64,000 nt of DNA from Euonymus europaeus (lineage: Eukaryota; Streptophyta; Magnoliopsida; Celastrales; Celastraceae), in contig OY756970.1 of assembly GCA_963580455.1 (NCBI GenBank), positions 7,936,001-8,000,000 on the forward strand, written 5' to 3'. The notes beneath the pieces were generated by a model. The model saw nothing but the letters and a program-made list of their open reading frames with translations, was not told the DNA's origin and did no database searches. This document shows, in pieces, positions 1-12,887 of the stretch (the first letter of the stretch is position 1; every line of letters starts with the position of its first letter). A program made the position numbers and the translations under genes.

Positions 1-480
1 TGGACAAAACCGTTAAAAGCTACTTCATAGTGAGAGTTGAGCAATTCCGGACCATCAAAGTTGCTCGGTGTACACTTTTTATTGTTCTTCTATGTCAATT
101 TTACGAGTATAGGCTTCCTAGATTATTTGGATGCCAAAACCCAAACTTTCTTATGACAAATGGACAAAACCGTTTATAGCTCTTCCATAGAGTTAGTTGA
201 GCAACTTCGGACTTTCAAAGTTGCTCGGTGTACACTTTTTACTGTTCTTCTTTGTCAAATTTCACGAGCATAAGCTTCCTAGATTATTTCGATGCCAAAA
301 CCCCAACTTTCTATGATAAATGGACAAAACCGTTGAAAGCTCCTCTATAGAGTGAGTTGAGCAACTACGGACTATCAAAGTTGCTCGGTGTACACTTTTT
401 ATTGTTCTTCTATTTCAAATTTTACGAGTATAAGCTTCCTAGATTATTTCGATGCCAAAACCCCCACTTTTTATGACAAA

Positions 481-1069
481 TGGACAAAACCGTTTAAAGC
501 TCCTCAGTAGAGTGAGTTGAGCAACAACGGACTATCAAAGTTGCTCGGTGTACAGTTTTTATTGTTCTTCTATGTCAAATTTTACGAGTATATGCTTCCT
601 AGATTATTTCGATGCGAAAACAAGAACTTTATAAGACAAATAGACAAAAACGTTAAAAGATTCTCCATAGAGATAGTTGAGGAACTTCGAATCATCAAAG
701 TTGCTCGGTGTACACTTTTTACTGTTCTTCTATGTCAAAATTTACGAGTATAAGCTTCCTAGATTATTTCGATGCGAAAACACTAACTTTATAAGACAAA
801 TGGACAAAAACGTTAAGAGATCCTCCCTAGAGATAGTTGAGGAACTTCGAATCATCAAAGTTGCTCGGTGTACACTTTTTATTTTTCTTCTATGTCAAAT
901 TTTACGAGTATAAGCTTCCTAGATTATTTCGATGACAAAATCCCAACATTCGTTGACAAATGGACAAAACCGTTTAAAGCTCCTCTATAGAGTGAGTTGA
1001 GCAACTTCGGACTATCAAAATTGCTCGGTGTACACTTTTTATTGTTCTTCTATGTCAAATTTTACGAGT
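481..1069. repeat. 961-bp-offset duplication, copy 1
   Basis: This 589-bp segment recurs at 1442-2030 with an offset of 961 bp (six monomers plus one base). I see no mismatch by eye. Outside the limits the monomers differ clearly: 'gagttaaagctt' against 'gagtataagctt' on the right and different members on the left. The lead monomer ('ctcagtagag', 'caacaacgg', 'tatatgc') has a third relative at 2244-2403. Confidence 0.85.
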
Positions 1070-1441
1070 TAAAGCTTCCTAGATTATTTGGATGCCAAAA
1101 CCCTAACTTTCTTATGACAAATGGACAAAACCGTTTAAAGCTCCTCCATAGAGTGAGTTGAGCAACTTCGGACTATCAAAGTTGCTCGGTGTACACTTTT
1201 TATTGTTCTTCTATGTCAAATTTTACGAGTACAACCTTCCTAGATTATTTCGATGCCAAAACCCCAACATTCGATGACAAATGGACAAAACCGTTTAAAG
1301 CTCCTCTATAGAGTGAGTTGAGCAACTTCGGACTATCAAAATTGCTCGGTGTACACTTTTTATCGTTCTTCTATGTCAAATTTTAAGAGGATAAGCTTCC
1401 TAGATTGTTTCGATGCCAAAACCCCAACTTTCTATGACAAA

Positions 1442-2030
1442 TGGACAAAACCGTTTAAAGCTCCTCAGTAGAGTGAGTTGAGCAACAACGGACTATCAAA
1501 GTTGCTCGGTGTACAGTTTTTATTGTTCTTCTATGTCAAATTTTACGAGTATATGCTTCCTAGATTATTTCGATGCGAAAACAAGAACTTTATAAGACAA
1601 ATAGACAAAAACGTTAAAAGATTCTCCATAGAGATAGTTGAGGAACTTCGAATCATCAAAGTTGCTCGGTGTACACTTTTTACTGTTCTTCTATGTCAAA
1701 ATTTACGAGTATAAGCTTCCTAGATTATTTCGATGCGAAAACACTAACTTTATAAGACAAATGGACAAAAACGTTAAGAGATCCTCCCTAGAGATAGTTG
1801 AGGAACTTCGAATCATCAAAGTTGCTCGGTGTACACTTTTTATTTTTCTTCTATGTCAAATTTTACGAGTATAAGCTTCCTAGATTATTTCGATGACAAA
1901 ATCCCAACATTCGTTGACAAATGGACAAAACCGTTTAAAGCTCCTCTATAGAGTGAGTTGAGCAACTTCGGACTATCAAAATTGCTCGGTGTACACTTTT
2001 TATTGTTCTTCTATGTCAAATTTTACGAGT
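1442..2030. repeat. 961-bp-offset duplication, copy 2
   Basis: Partner of the 481-1069 segment, sharing rare variants such as 'ctcagtagag', 'acaagaacttt' and 'ttttatttttcttc'. The six-monomer spacing equals the half-unit of the 13-mer HOR at the right of the window, so it may be a trace of the ancestral six-monomer period. Confidence 0.85.
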
Positions 2031-2788
2031 ATAAGCTTCCTAGATTATTTCGATGCCAAAACCCCAACTTCCTATGACAAATGGACAAAACCGTTTAAAG
2101 CTCCTCCGTAGAGTGAGTTGAGCAACTTCGGACTATTAAAGTTGCTCGGTGTACACTTTTTATTGTTCTTCTATGTCAAATTTTACGAGTTAAAGCTTCC
2201 TAGATTATTTGGATACCAAAACCCTAACTTTCTTATGACAAATGGACAAAACCGTTTAACGCTCCTCCGTAGAGTGAGTTGAGCAACAACGGACTATCAA
2301 AGTTGCTCGGTGTACAGTTTTTATTGTTCTTCTATGTCAAATTTTACGAGTATATGCTTCCTAGATTATTTCGATGCGAAAACAACAACTTTATAAGACA
2401 AATGGACAAAAACGTTAAAAGATCCTCCAGAGAGATAGTTGAGGAACTTCGAATCATCAAAGTTGCTCGGTGTACTCTTTTTATTGTTCTTCTATGTCAA
2501 ATTTTACGAGTATAAGCTTCCTAGACTATTTGGATGCCAAAACACCAACTTTCTTATGACAAATGGACAAAACCGTTTAAAGCTCCTCCGTAGATATAGT
2601 TGATGAACTTCGAATCATCAAAGTTGCTCGGTGTACACTTTTTATTGTTCTTCTATGTCAAATTTTACGAGTATAAGCTTCCTAGATTATTTCGATGCGA
2701 AAACACCAACTTTATAAGACAAATGGACAAAAACTTTAAAAGATCCTCCATAGAGAAAGTTGAGGAACCTCGAATCATCAAAGTTGCA

Positions 2789-4708
2789 CGATGTACACTT
2801 TTTATTGTTCTTCTATGTCAAATTTTACGAGTATATGCTTCCTAGATTATTTCGATGCCAAAACCCCAACTTTCAATAACAAATGGACAAAACCGTTAAA
2901 AGATCCTCCATAGAGATAGTTGAGGAACTTCGAATCATCAAAGTTGCTCGGTGTACACTTTTTATTGTTCTTTTATGTCAAATTTTACGAGTATAAGCTT
3001 CCTAGATTATTTCGATGCCAAAACCCCAACATTCGATGACAAATGGACAAAACCGTTTAAAGCTCCTCTATAGAGTGAGTTGAGCAACTACGGACTATCA
3101 AAGTTGCTCGTTGTACACTCTTTATTGTTCTTCTATATCAAATTTTACGAGTATAAGCTTCCTAGATTATTTCGATGCCAAAACCCTAACTTTCTATGAC
3201 AAATGGACAAAACCGTTTAAAGCTCCTCCATAGAGTGATTTGAGCAACTTCGGACTATCAAAGTTGCTCGGTGTACAGTTTTTATTCTTCTTCTATGTCA
3301 AATTTTACGAGTACAAGCTTCCTAGATTATTTCGATGGCAAAATCCCAACTTTCTATGAAAAATGGACAAAATCGTTTAAACCTCCTCCATAGAGTGAGT
3401 TGAGCAACTTCGGACTATCAAAGTTGCTCGTTGTACACTCTTTATTGTTCTTCTATATCAAATTTTACGAGTATAAGCTTCCTAGATTATTTCGATGTCA
3501 AAACCCCAACTTTCTATGATAAATGGACAAAACCGTTTAAAGCTCCTCCATAGAGTGAGTTGAGCAACTTCGGACTATCAAAGTTGCTCGGTGTACACTT
3601 TTTATTGTTCTTCTATGTGAAATTTTACGAGTATATGCTTGCTAGATTAGTTCGATGCGAAAACAACAACTTTATAAGACAAATGGACAAAAACGTTAAA
3701 AGATCCTCCATAGAGATAGTTGAGGAACTTTGAATCATCAAAGTTGCTCGGTGTACACTTTTTATTACTCTTCTATGTCAAATTTTACGAGTATAAGCTT
3801 CCTAGACTATTTCAATGCGAAAACACCAACTTTATAAGACAAATGGACAAAAACGTTAAAAGATCCTCCATAGATATAGTTGATGAACTTCGAATCATCA
3901 AAGTTGCTCGGTGTACACTTTTTATTGTTCTTCTATGTCAAATTTTACGAGTATAAGCTTCCTAGATTATTTCGATGCGAAAACACCAACTTTATAAGAC
4001 AAATGGACAAAAACTTTAAAAGATCCTCCATAGAGATAGTTGAGGAACCTCGAATCATCAAAGTTGCTCGGTGTACACTTTTTATTGTTCTTCTATGTCA
4101 AATTTTACGAGTATAAGCTTCCTAGATTATTTCGATGTCAAAACCCAAACATTCGATGACAAATGGACAAAACCGTTTAAAGCTCCTCGATAGAGTGAGT
4201 TGAGCAACTTCGGACTATCAAAATTGCTCGGTGTACACTTTTTATCGTTCTTCTATGTCAAATTTTACGAGTATAAGCTTCCTAGATTGTTTCGATGCCA
4301 AAACCCCAACTTTCTATGACAAATGGACAAAACCATTTAAAGCTCCTCCGTAGAATGAGTTGAGCAACTACAGACTATCAAAGTTGCTCGGTGTACACTT
4401 TTTATTGTTCTTCTATTTCAAATTTTACGAGTATAAGCTTCCTAGATTATTTCGATGTCAAAACCCCAACTTTCTATGACAAATAGACAAAACCGTTTAA
4501 AGCTCCTCCATAGAGTGAGTTGAGCAACTTCGGACTATCAAAGTTGCTCGATGTACACTTTTTATTGTTCTTCTATGTCAAATTTTACGAGTATATGCTT
4601 CCTAGATTATTTCGATGCCAAAACCCCAACTTTCTATGACAAATGGACAAAACCGTTTAAAGCTCCTCCGTAGAGTGAGTTGAGCAACTTCGGACTATCA
4701 AAGTTGCT
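2789..4708. repeat. Region II: 1920-bp 12-mer HOR, copy 1
   Basis: Twelve monomers, repeated from 4709 with an offset of exactly 1920 bp. Shared rare variants prove common descent: 'tttcaataac' (about 2871 and 4791), 'gtgatttgagc' (about 3236 and 5156), 'cgatggcaaaatcc' (about 3334 and 5254), 'gcttgctagattag' (about 3638 and 5558) and 'aaaactttaaaag' (about 4011 and 5931). The left limit is set by a mismatch at 2788 (a; t at 4708). Confidence 0.9.
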
Positions 4709-6324
4709 CGATGTACACTTTTTATTGTTCTTCTATGTCAAATTTTACGAGTATATGCTTCCTAGATTATTTCGATGCCAAAACCCCAACTTTCAATAAC
4801 AAATGGACAAAACCGTTAAAAGATCCTCCATTGAGATAGTTGAGGAACTTCGAATCCTCAAAGTTGCTCGGTGTACACTTTTTATTGTTCTTTTATGTCA
4901 AATTTTACGAGTATAAGCTTCCTAGATTATTTCGATGCCAAAACCCCAACATTCGATGACAAATGGACAAAACCGTTTAAAGCTCCTCTATAGAGTGAGT
5001 TGAGCAACTACGGACTATCAAAGTTGCTCGTTGTACACTCTTTATTGTTCTTCTATATCAAATTTTACGAGTATAAGCTTCCTAGATTATTTCGATGCCA
5101 AAACCCTAACTTTCTATGACAAATGGACAAAACCGTTTAAAGCTCCTCCATAGAGTGATTTGAGCAACTTCGGACTATCAAAGTTGCTCGGTGTACAGTT
5201 TTTATTCTTCTTCTATGTCAAATTTTACGAGTACAAGCTTCCTAGATTATTTCGATGGCAAAATCCCAACTTTCTATGAAAAATGGACAAAATCGTTTAA
5301 ACCTCCTCCATAGAGTGAGTTGAGCAACTTCGGACTATCAAAGTTGCTCGTTGTACACTCTTTATTGTTCTTCTATATCAAATTTTACGAGTATAAGCTT
5401 CCTAGATTATTTCGATGTCAAAACCCCAACTTTCTATGATAAATAGACAAAACCGTTTAAAGCTCCTCCATAGAGTGAATTGAGCAACTTCGGACTATCA
5501 AAGTTGCTCGGTGTACACTTTTTATTGTTCTTCTATGTCAAATTTTACGAGTATATGCTTGCTAGATTAGTTCGATGCGAAAACACTAACTTTATAAGAC
5601 ATATGGACAAAAACGTTAAAAGATCCTCAATAGAGATAGTTGAGGAACTTTGAATCATCAAAGTTGCTCGGTGTACACATTTTATTACTCTTCTATGTCA
5701 AATTTTACGAGTATAAGCTTCCTAGACTATTTCAATGCGAAAACACCAACTTTATAAGACATATGGACAAAAACGTTAAAAGATCCTCCATAGATATAGT
5801 TGATGAACTTCGAATCATCAAAGTTGCTCGGTGTACACTTTTTATTGTTCTTCTATGTCAAATTTTACGAGTATAAGCTTCCTAGATTATTTCGATGCGA
5901 AAACACCAACTTTATAAGACAAATGGACAAAAACTTTAAAAGATCCTCCATAGAGATAGTTGAGGAACCTCGAATCATCAAAGTTGCTCGGTGTACACTT
6001 TTTATTGTTCTTCTATGTCAAATTTTACGAGTATAAGCTTCCTAGATTATTTCGATGTCAAAACCCAAACATTCGATGACAAATGGACAAAACCGTTTAA
6101 AGCTCCTCTATAGAGTGAGTTGAGCAACTTCGGACTATCAAAATTGCTCGGTGTACACTTTTTATCGTTCTTCTATGTCAAATTTTACGAGTATAAGCTT
6201 CCTAGATTGTTTCGATGCCAAAACCCCAACTTTCTATGACAAATGGACAAAACCATTTAAAGCTCCTCCGTAGAATGAGTTGAGCAACTACAGACTATCA
6301 AAGTTGCTCGGTGTACACTTTTTA
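4709..6324. repeat. Region II: 1920-bp 12-mer HOR, partial copy 2
   Basis: Second copy, about 10 monomers, ending at a mismatch at 6325 ('tttaatg' against 'tttattg'). About ten scattered substitutions separate it from copy 1, for instance 'agacatatgg' against 'agacaaatgg' and 'gtacacatttt' against 'gtacacttttt', so identity is roughly 99.4% by my count. Divergence is clearly greater than between the 3358-bp copies further right. Confidence 0.88.
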
Positions 6325-8057
6325 ATGTTCTTCTATGTCAAATTTTACGAGTATATGCTTCCTAGATTATTTCGATGCGAAAACAACAACTTTATAAGAC
6401 AAATGGACAAAAACGTTAAAAGATCCTCAATAGAGATAGTTGAGGAACTTCGAATCATCAAAGTTGATCGGTGTACACTTTTTATTGTTCTTCTATGTCA
6501 AATTTTACGAGTATAAGCTTCCTAGATTATTTCGATGCCAAAACCCCAACATTCGCTGACAAATGGACAAAACCGTTTAAAGCTCCTCGATAGAGTGAGT
6601 TGTGCAACTACGGACTATCAAAGTTGCTCGGTGTATAGTTTTTATTGTTCTTCTATGTCAAATTTTACGAGTACAAGCTTCCTAGATTATTTCGATGGCA
6701 CAATCCCAACTTTCTATGAAAAATGGACAAAATCGTTTAAAGCTCCTTCATAGAGTGAGTTGAGCAACTTCGGAGTATCAAAGTTGCTCGTTGTACATTT
6801 TTTATTGTTCTTCTATATCAAATTTTACGAGTATAAGCTTCCTAGATTATTTCGATGCCAAAACCCCAACTTTCTATGACAAATGGACGAAACCGTTAAA
6901 AGATCCTCCATAGAGATAGTTGAGGAACTTCGAATCATCAAAGTTGCTCGGTGTACACTTTTTATTGTTCTTCTATGTCAAATTTTACGAGTATAAGCTT
7001 CCTAGATTATTTCGATGCCAAAACCCTAACTTTCTATGACAAATGGACAAAAACGTTAAAAGATCCTCCATAGAGATAGTTGAGGAATTTCGAATCATCA
7101 AAGTTGCTCGGTGTACACTTTTTATTGTTCTTCTATGTCAAATTTTACGAGTATAAGCTTCCTAGATTATTTCGATGCCAAAACCCCAACATTCGATGAC
7201 AAATGGACAAAACCGTTTAAAGCTCCTCTATAGAGTGAGTTGAGCAACTTCGGACGATCAAAATTGCTCGGTGTACACTTTTTTCGTTCTTCTATGTCAA
7301 ATTTTACGATATAAGCTTCCTAGATTGTTTCGATGCCGAAACCCCAACTTTCTATGACAAATGGACAAAACCGTTTAAAGCTCCTCCGTAGAGTGAGTTG
7401 AGCAACTTCGGACTATCAAAGTTGCTCGGTGTACACTTTTTATTGTTCTTCTATGTCATATTTTAGGAGTATAAGCTTCCTAGATTATTTGGATGCCAAA
7501 ACCCCAACTTTCTTATGACAAATGGATAAAACCGTTTATAGCTCGTCCATAGAGTGAGTTGAGCAACTTCGGACTATCAAATTTGCTCGGTGTACACTTT
7601 TTATTGTTCTTCTATGTCAAATTTCACGAGCATAAGCTTCCTAGATTATTTCGATGCCAAAACCCCAACTTTCTATGACAAATAGACAAAACCGTTTAAA
7701 GCTCCATATAGAGTTAGTTGTGGAACTACGGACTATCAAAGATGTTCGGCGTACATTTTTTACTACTCTTCTATGTCAAATTTAACGAGTATAAGCTTCC
7801 TAGATTATTTCGATGCCAAAACACCAACTTTCTATGATAAATGGAAAAACCATTAAAAGCTTCCCCATAGAGAGAGTTGAGCAACTTCGGACCCTAGAAG
7901 ATGCTCGGTGTACACCTTTTATTGTTATTCTATGTGAAATTTTACGAGTATAAGCATCCTAGATTATTTCGATGCCAAAACACCAACTTTCTATGACAAG
8001 TGGAAAAAACTGTTAAATGCTCCTCCATAGAGTGAGTTGAGCAACTTCGGACCCTAG
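6325..8057. repeat. Junction and leading partial unit of region III HOR
   Basis: The first few hundred bases are transitional. From about 6590 the order matches that 1860 bp further right (the 'ggcacaatccc' monomer, then 'gttgtac', then type b monomers). The segment from 7257 has three small oddities: 'cacttttttcgttc' is one base short, 'acgatataag' lacks one base (7308-7315), and 'ttttaggag' replaces 'ttttacgag' near 7465. The last two recur together only near 13951 and 14110, linking this unit with a non-adjacent one. Confidence 0.8.
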
Positions 8058-8103
8058 ATTCCTGGATTATTTCGATGCCAAAACCCCAACATTCGATGAC
8101 AAA
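8001..8103. repeat. 103-bp truncated monomer T1
   Basis: A monomer shortened by 57 bp. The centre from the inverted repeat through the T-rich tract is gone: 'cttcggaccctag' joins directly to 'attcctggattattt'. Both ends of the lost piece resemble 'cctaga', so deletion between short matching sequences is plausible. The full-length parent ('cggaccctagaagatgctcgg') stands immediately to the left in each HOR unit. Confidence 0.9.
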
Positions 8104-9919
8104 TGGACAAAACCGTTTAAAGCTCCTCTATAGAGTGAGTTGAGCAACTACGGACTATCAAAGTTGCTCGGTGTACACTTTTTATTGTTCTTCTATTTGA
8201 AATTTTACGAGTATAAGCTTCCTAGATTATTTCGATGTCAAAACCCCAACTTTCTATGACAAATGGACAAAACCGTTTAAAGCTCCTCCATAGAGTGAGT
8301 TGAGCAACTTCGGACTATCAAAGTTGCTCGATGTACACTTTTTATTGTTCTTCTATGTCAAATTTTACGAGTATATGCTTCCTAGATTATTTCGATGCCA
8401 AAACCCCAACTTTCAATGACAAATGGACAAAACCGTTAAAAGCCCCTCTATAGAGTGAGTTCAGCAACTACGGACTATCAAAGTTGCTCGGTGTACAGTT
8501 TTTATTTTTCTTCTATGTCAAATTTTACGAGTACAAGCTTCCTAGATTATTTCGATGGCACAATCCCAACTTTCTATGAAAAATAGACAAAATCGTTTAA
8601 AGCTCCTCCATAGAGTGAGTTGAGGAACTTCGGACTATCAAAGTTGCTCGTTGTACACTTTTGATTGTTCTTCTATATCAAATTTTACGAGTATAAGCTT
8701 CCTAGATTATTTCGATGCCAAAACCCCAACTTTCTATGACAAATGGACAAAACCGTTAAAAGATCCTCCATAGAGATAGTTGAGGAACTTCGAATCATCA
8801 AAGTTTCTCGGTGTACACTTTTTATTGTTCTTCTATGTCATATTTTACGACTATAAGCTTCCTAGATTATTTCGATGCGAGAACACCAACTTTATAAGAC
8901 AAATGGACAAAAACGTTAAAAGATCCTCCATAGAGATAGTTGAGGAACTTCGAATCATCAAAGTTGCTCGGTGTACACTTTTTATTGTTCTTCTATGTCA
9001 AATTTTACGAGTATAAGCTTCCTAGATTATTTCGATGCCAAAACCCCAACATTCGATGACAAATGGACAAAACCGTTTAAAGCTCCTCCATAGAGTGAGT
9101 TGAGCAACTTCGGACTATCAAAGTTGCTCGGTGTACACTTTTTATCGTTCTTCTATGTCAAATTTTACGAGTATAAGCTTCCTAGATTGTTTCGATGCCG
9201 AAACCCCAACTTTCTATGACAAATGGACAAAACCGTTTAATGCTCCTCCGTAGAGTGAGTTGAGCAACTTCGGACTATCAAAGTTGCTCGGTGTACACTT
9301 TTTATTGTTCTTCTATGTCATATTTTACGAGTATAAGCTTCCTAGATTATTTGGATGCCAAAACCCCAACTTTCTTATGACAAATGGATAAAACCGTTTA
9401 TAGCTCGTCCATAGAGTGAGTTGAGCAACTTCGGACTATCAAATTTGCTCGGTGTACACTTTTTATTGTTCTTCTATGTCAAATTTTACGAGCATAAGCT
9501 TCCTAGATTATTTCGATGCCAAAACCCCAACTTTCTATGAAAAATGGACAAAATCGTTTAAAGCTCCATATAGAGTTAGTTGTGGAACTACAGACTATCA
9601 AAGATGTTCGGCGTACATTTTTTACTACTCTTCTATGTCAAATTTAACGAGTATAAGCTTCCTAGATTATTTCGATGCCAAAACACCAACTTTCTATGAT
9701 AAATGGAAAAACTATTAAAAGCTTCTCCATAGAGAGAGTTGAGCAACTTCGGACCCTAGAAGATGCTCGGTGTACACCTTTTATTGTTATTCTATGTGAA
9801 ATTTTACGAGTATAAGCATCCTAGATTATTTCGATGCCAAAACACCAACTTTCTATGACAAGTGGAAAAAACTGTTAAATGCTCCTCCATAGAGTGTGTT
9901 GAGCAACTTCGGACCATAG
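8058..9919. repeat. Region III HOR unit, 1862 bp (T1 to T2)
   Basis: Unit measured from the deletion junction 'attcctgg' of one truncated monomer to the next. It holds eleven near-full monomers plus one 103-bp monomer. It includes two strongly diverged members not seen in regions V-VI: one with 'ctccatatagagttagttg', 'gatgttcggcgtacat' and 'tactactcttc', and one with 'cctagaagatgctcgg' and 'gttattctatgtgaaat'. Their small indels account for the 1861-1862 bp total. Confidence 0.88.
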
Positions 9920-9965
9920 ATTCCTGGATTATTTCGATGCCAAAACCCCAACATTCGATGACAAA
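9863..9965. repeat. 103-bp truncated monomer T2
   Basis: Same junction, with 'ggaccataga' in place of 'ggaccctaga'. The surrounding 'gagtgtgttgag' is shared with T4 and T6. Confidence 0.9.
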
Positions 9966-11780
9966 TGGACAAAACCGTTTAAAGATCCTCTATAGAGTGA
10001 GTTGGGCAACTACGGACTATCAAAGTTGCTCGGTGTACACTTTTTATTGTTCTTCTATTTGAAATTTTACGAGTATAAGCTTCCTAGATTATTTCGATGT
10101 CAAAACCCCAACTTTCTATGACAAATGGACAAAACCGTTTAAAGCTCCTCCATAGAGTGAGTTGAGCAACTTCGGACTATCAAAGTTGCTCGATGTACAC
10201 TTTTTATTGTTCTTCTATGTCAAATTTTACGAGTATATGCTTCCAAGATTATTTCGATGCCAAAACCCCAACTTTCAATGACAAATGGACAAAACCGTTA
10301 AAAGCTCCTCTATAGAGTGAGTTGAGCAACTACGGACTATCAAAGTTGCTCGGTGTACAGTTTTTATTGTTCTTCTATGTCAAATTTTACGAGTACAAGC
10401 TTCCTAGATTATTTCGATGGCACAATCCCAACTTTCTATGAAAAATGGACAAAATCGTTTAAAGCTCCTCCATAGAGTGAGTTGAGGAACTTCGGACTAT
10501 CAAAGTTGCTCGTTGTACACTTTTTATTGTTCTTCTATATCAAATTTTACGAGTATAAGCTTCCTAGATTATTTCGATGCCAAAACCCCAACTTTCTATG
10601 ACAAATGGACAAAACCGTTAAAAGATCCTCCATAGAGATAGTTGAGGAACTTCGAATCATCAAAGTTGCTCGGTGTACACTTTTTATTGTTCTTCTATGT
10701 CAAATTTTACGAGTATAAGCTTCCTAGATTATTTCGATGCGAAAACACCAACTTTATAAGACAAATGGACAAAAACGTTAAAAGATCCTCCATAGAGATA
10801 GTTGAGGAACTTCGAATCATCAAAGTTGCTCGGTGTACACTTTTTATTGTTCTTCTATGTCAAATTTTACGAGTATAAGCTTCCCAGATTATTTCGATGC
10901 CAAAACCCCAACATTCGATGGCAAATGGACAAAACCGTTTAAAGCTCCTCTATAGAGTGAGTTGAGCAACTTCGGACGATCAAAATTGCTCGGTGTACAC
11001 TTTTTATCGTTCTTCTATGTCAAATTTTACGAGTATAAGCTTCCTAGATTGTTTCGATGCCGAAACCCCAACTTTCTATGACAAATGGACAAAACCGTTT
11101 AAAGCTCCTCCGTAGAGTGAGTTGAGCAACTTCGGACTATCAAAGTTGCTCGGTGTACACTTTTTATTGTTCTTCTATGTCATATTTTACGAGTATAAGC
11201 TTCCTAGATTATTTGGATGCCAAAACCCCAACTTTCTTATGACAAATGGATAAAACCGTTTATAGCTCGTCCATAGAGTGAGTTGAGCAACTTCGGACTA
11301 TCAAATTTGCTCAGTGTACACTTTTATTATTCTTCTATGTCAAATTTCAAGAGCATAAGCTTCCTAGATTATTTCGATGCCAAAACCCCAACTTTTTATT
11401 GCAAATGGACAAAACCGTTTAAAGCTCCATATAGAGTTAGTTGTGGAACTACGGACTATCAAAGATGTTCGGCGTACATTTTTTACTACTCTTCTATGTC
11501 AAATTTAACGAGTATAAGCTTCCTAGATTATTTCGATGCCAAAACACCAACTTTCTATGATAAATGGAAAAACCATTAAAAGCTTCTCCATAGAGAGAGT
11601 TGAGCAACTTCGGACCCTAGAAGATGCTCGGTGTACACATTTTATTGTTATTCTATGTGAAATTTTACGAGTATAAGCATCCTAGATTATTTCGATGCCA
11701 AAACACCAACTTTCTATGACAAGTGGAAAAAACTGTTAAATGCTCCTCCATAGAGTGAGTTGAGCAACTTCGGACCCTAG
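9920..11780. repeat. Region III HOR unit, 1861 bp (T2 to T3)
   Basis: Same monomer order as the previous unit, with scattered substitutions. Private changes include 'gatggcaaatgg' near 10917 and 'gtgtacacat' in the diverged member near 11635. Confidence 0.88.
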
Positions 11781-11826
11781 ATTCCTGGATTATTTCGATG
11801 CCAAAACCCCAACATTCGATGACATA
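11724..11826. repeat. 103-bp truncated monomer T3
   Basis: Same junction as T1. It is followed by 'gacatatgg', a variant shared with T5. Confidence 0.9.
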
Positions 11827-12841
11827 TGGACAAAACCGTTTAAAGCTCCTCTATAGAGTGAGTTGAGCAATTACGGACTATCAAAGTTGCTCGGTGTACA
11901 CTTTTTATTGTTCTTCTATTTGAAATTTTACGAGTATAAGCTTCCTAGATTAATTCGATGTCAAAACCCCAACTTTCTATGACAAATGGACAAAACCGTT
12001 TAAAGCTCCTCCATAGAGTGAGTTGAGCAACTTCGGACTATCAAAGTTGCTCGATGTACACTTTTTATTGTTCTTCTATGTCAAATTTTACGAGTATATG
12101 CTTCCTAGATTATTTCGATGGCACAATCCCAACTTTCTATGAAAAATGGACAAAACCGTTAAAAGCTCCTCCGTAAAGTTAGTTGAGCAACTACGGACTA
12201 TCAAAGTTGCTCGGTGTACAGTTTTTGTTGTTCTTCTATGTCAAATTTCACGAGCATAAGCTTCCTAGATTATTTCGATGCCAAAACCCCAACTTTCTAT
12301 GACAAATGGACAAAATCGTTAAAAGCTCCTCCGTAGAGTTAGTTGAGCAACTACGGACTATCAAAGTTGCTCGGTGTACAGTTTTTATTGTTCTTCTATG
12401 TCAAATTTCACGAGCATAAGCTTCCTAGATTATTTCGATGCCAAAACCCCAACTTTCTATGACAAATGGACAAAACCGTTTAAAGCTCCATATAGAGTTA
12501 GTTGTGGAACTACGGACTATCAAAGATGTTCGGCGTACATTTTTTACTACTCTTCTATGTCAAATATAACGAATTTAAGCTTCCTAGATTATTTCGATGC
12601 CAAAACACCAACTTTCTATGATAAATGGAAAAACCATTAAAAGCTTCTCCATAGAGAGAGTTGAGCAACTTCGGACCCCAGAAGATGCTCGGTGTACACC
12701 TTTTATTGTTATTCTATTTGAAATTTTACGAGTATAAGCATCTTAGATTATTTCGATGCCAAAACACCAACTTTCTATGACAAGTGGAAAAAACTGTTAA
12801 ATGCTCCTCCATAGAGTGTGTTGAGCAACATCGGACCCTAG
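11781..12841. repeat. Region III short HOR unit, 1061 bp (T3 to T4)
   Basis: Short by exactly 800 bp (five monomers) against the 1861-bp form: the type b group and its neighbours are missing. It contains two successive monomers of the 'ccgtaaag/ccgtagag ttagttgagcaactacgg' kind (12147-12306 and 12307-12466), one of which is absent in the matching short unit at 14703. In-register unequal exchange explains the length. Confidence 0.88.
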
Positions 12842-12887
12842 ATTCCTGGATTATTTCGATGCCAAAACCCCAACATTCGATGACAAA
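12785..12887. repeat. 103-bp truncated monomer T4
   Basis: Same junction; carries 'gagtgtgttgagcaacatcgg', quoted for 'caacatcgg', which is shared only with T6. Confidence 0.9.

Larger units (their letters stand above)
1..2788. repeat. Region I: weakly ordered monomers
   Basis: About 17 monomers with no clean long HOR. Type a dominates; type b or b-like members occur near 650-950, 1610-1910, 2400-2500 and 2590-2800. Several monomers are 161 bp because of 'cttatgac' (one extra base), as at 961-1121. Many private variants appear here and not in the right half, for example 'caacaacgg' near 520, 1481 and 2285. It looks like an older or less homogenised part of the array. The open frames here (for example 517-753 and its copy at 1478-1714) are repeat by-products. 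Confidence 0.85.

Noticed and set aside
517..6753. Open frames of 72-81 codons, such as 517-753, 1478-1714, 2600-2845 and 6535-6753
   Set aside because: They are the satellite read in a frame with few stops, recur wherever type b or similar monomers recur, overlap one another at 160-bp steps, and have no promoter or start context.
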